Shown piece by piece: positions 15,262 through 15,755 of a stretch of 15,755 nt of DNA. The notes beneath the pieces were generated by a model. The model was not told the origin of the DNA. It was given only the letters and a program-made list of their open reading frames with translations, and ran no database searches. The stretch's first letter is position 1. Each line of letters starts with the position of its first letter. Origin of the DNA: Gemmatimonas phototrophica (GTDB lineage: Bacteria; Gemmatimonadota; Gemmatimonadetes; Gemmatimonadales; Gemmatimonadaceae); contig CAMBRJ010000023.1 in the NCBI GenBank assembly GCA_945870175.1, forward strand, positions 1 to 15,755. Reading direction: 5' to 3'. A program made the position numbers and the translations under genes.

Positions 15262-15755
15262 CTAGGCGATCGCGTCCTTGGCGATGACGGCGAAGTCGCG
15301 CGCGCCGAACCCTTCGGCGATCACGGCATCCATGCGGGCGGCGAGCGACGGCAGCACGGCCAACGGTAGGTCGCCGGCGGTTTCCATCATGAGGCGAATG
15401 TCCTTGCGCGCCATCGTGAGTTCGAAGCTGGCGTCGAATTTACCGGCGGCCATCGTGCGGCCACGCCCCTGGAGGATGGTTCCGGGGTTGAAGAACTCGA
15501 GGAGCTTGAGCGCGTCGGTGGGTGCGATGGCACTGCCCGTCGCGATGCTGTACACGTCGCTGAGCAGGGCGCCCATGCCGATGATGAAGGCGTTGCCCAT
15601 CAGCTTGTAGGCCGCGGCGAGGTCGGGGCGCTCGCCGAAATATTCCACCCGCGCCGCCCTGCGGCCGAGGGCGTCTTTCACCGATTCGTAGAGTGCGGTG
15701 GGACCGGCGGCGAGGATGATGCCCTGGCTCTGTCGTGCCGCGGCCGGTCCAATGA
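15262..15755 (-). CDS. NAD(P)-dependent 3-hydroxyisobutyrate-dehydrogenase-like protein, C-terminal part (5' end outside window)
   Basis: This is the C-terminal 163 residues of a beta-hydroxyacid dehydrogenase-type protein (6-phosphogluconate / 3-hydroxyisobutyrate dehydrogenase superfamily). The frame continues to the window edge, so the GTG at 15681 is internal. The fragment starts IGPAAARQSQGIILAAGPT, matching the family's end-of-Rossmann segment (GSPAAA, small residues, glycine turn). It then enters the all-helical C-terminal NAD-binding-11-type domain. The catalytic lysine helix is AAAYKLMGNAF (Lys50 and Asn54 of the fragment). The KDIRLMMETA segment matches the family's conserved K-D-xxx region. 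The enzyme should be cytosolic, reducing or oxidising a small hydroxy-, semialdehyde- or imine-type substrate with NAD(P)H. The N-terminal GxGxxG motif is outside the window. It is transcribed toward the beta-propeller gene across a 76-nt gap; a functional link is not evident. Confidence 0.88.
   Translation of the reverse strand, partial: IGPAAARQSQGIILAAGPTALYESVKDALGRRAARVEYFGERPDLAAAYKLMGNAFIIGMGALLSDVYSIATGSAIAPTDALKLLEFFNPGTILQGRGRTMAAGKFDASFELTMARKDIRLMMETAGDLPLAVLPSLAARMDAVIAEGFGARDFAVIAKDAIA

Noticed and set aside
15262..15681. A complete 139-residue protein starting at GTG 15681
   Set aside because: The frame continues upstream to the window edge with family-typical sequence, so this is an internal codon of a truncated gene.
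1..15755. tRNA, rRNA, CRISPR arrays, transposase genes, phage genes
   Set aside because: I saw none while reading both strands; nearly all sequence is accounted for by the listed genes and short gaps.

Overview
The window is GC-rich bacterial DNA. It carries two SusC/SusD-type outer-membrane uptake pairs, one further TonB-dependent receptor and several Sec-exported enzymes whose signal peptides end in a short Ala/Gln cleavage site. SusCD pairs in a high-GC genome, together with a secreted six-bladed beta-propeller bearing a GREGSGPGEY motif, point to Gemmatimonadota (Gemmatimonas-like). That assignment is an inference from gene content. I see no rRNA, tRNA, transposase or CRISPR array, and no gene-free stretch over 300 bases.

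Layout. Plus strand: the C-terminal part of a SusC-type receptor (1-2147), its SusD lipoprotein partner (2163-3416), a strong hairpin terminator (3439-3474), a regulatory-looking gap with two small palindromes, and a complete TonB-dependent receptor (3616-6363). Two hairpins at 6369-6435 close this rightward block and the leftward block that meets it.

Minus strand, in order of transcription from the right edge: the C-terminal part of a 3-hydroxyisobutyrate-dehydrogenase-like NAD(P)-binding protein (15755-15262), an exported beta-propeller protein (15185-13956), a 60-residue membrane peptide (13901-13719), a 99-nt imperfect inverted repeat that can act as a terminator (13580-13678), an exported fumarylacetoacetate-hydrolase-family protein (13494-12655), a SusC receptor (12414-9511), a SusD lipoprotein (about 9466-8219), and two tandem exported creatininase-family proteins (8108-7281 and 7281-6466).

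The most interesting unit is 12414-6466: susC, susD and two creatininase-family amidohydrolase paralogues in one direction, with the two paralogues translationally coupled by a TGATG overlap. Both enzymes have a signal peptide and share the same non-classical set of residues at the family's metal site. A reasonable hypothesis is import of an amide- or lactam-containing nutrient through SusCD, followed by periplasmic hydrolysis by the paralogue pair. The exported FAH-family protein just upstream may act on the same or a downstream compound. The substrate cannot be read from the sequence.
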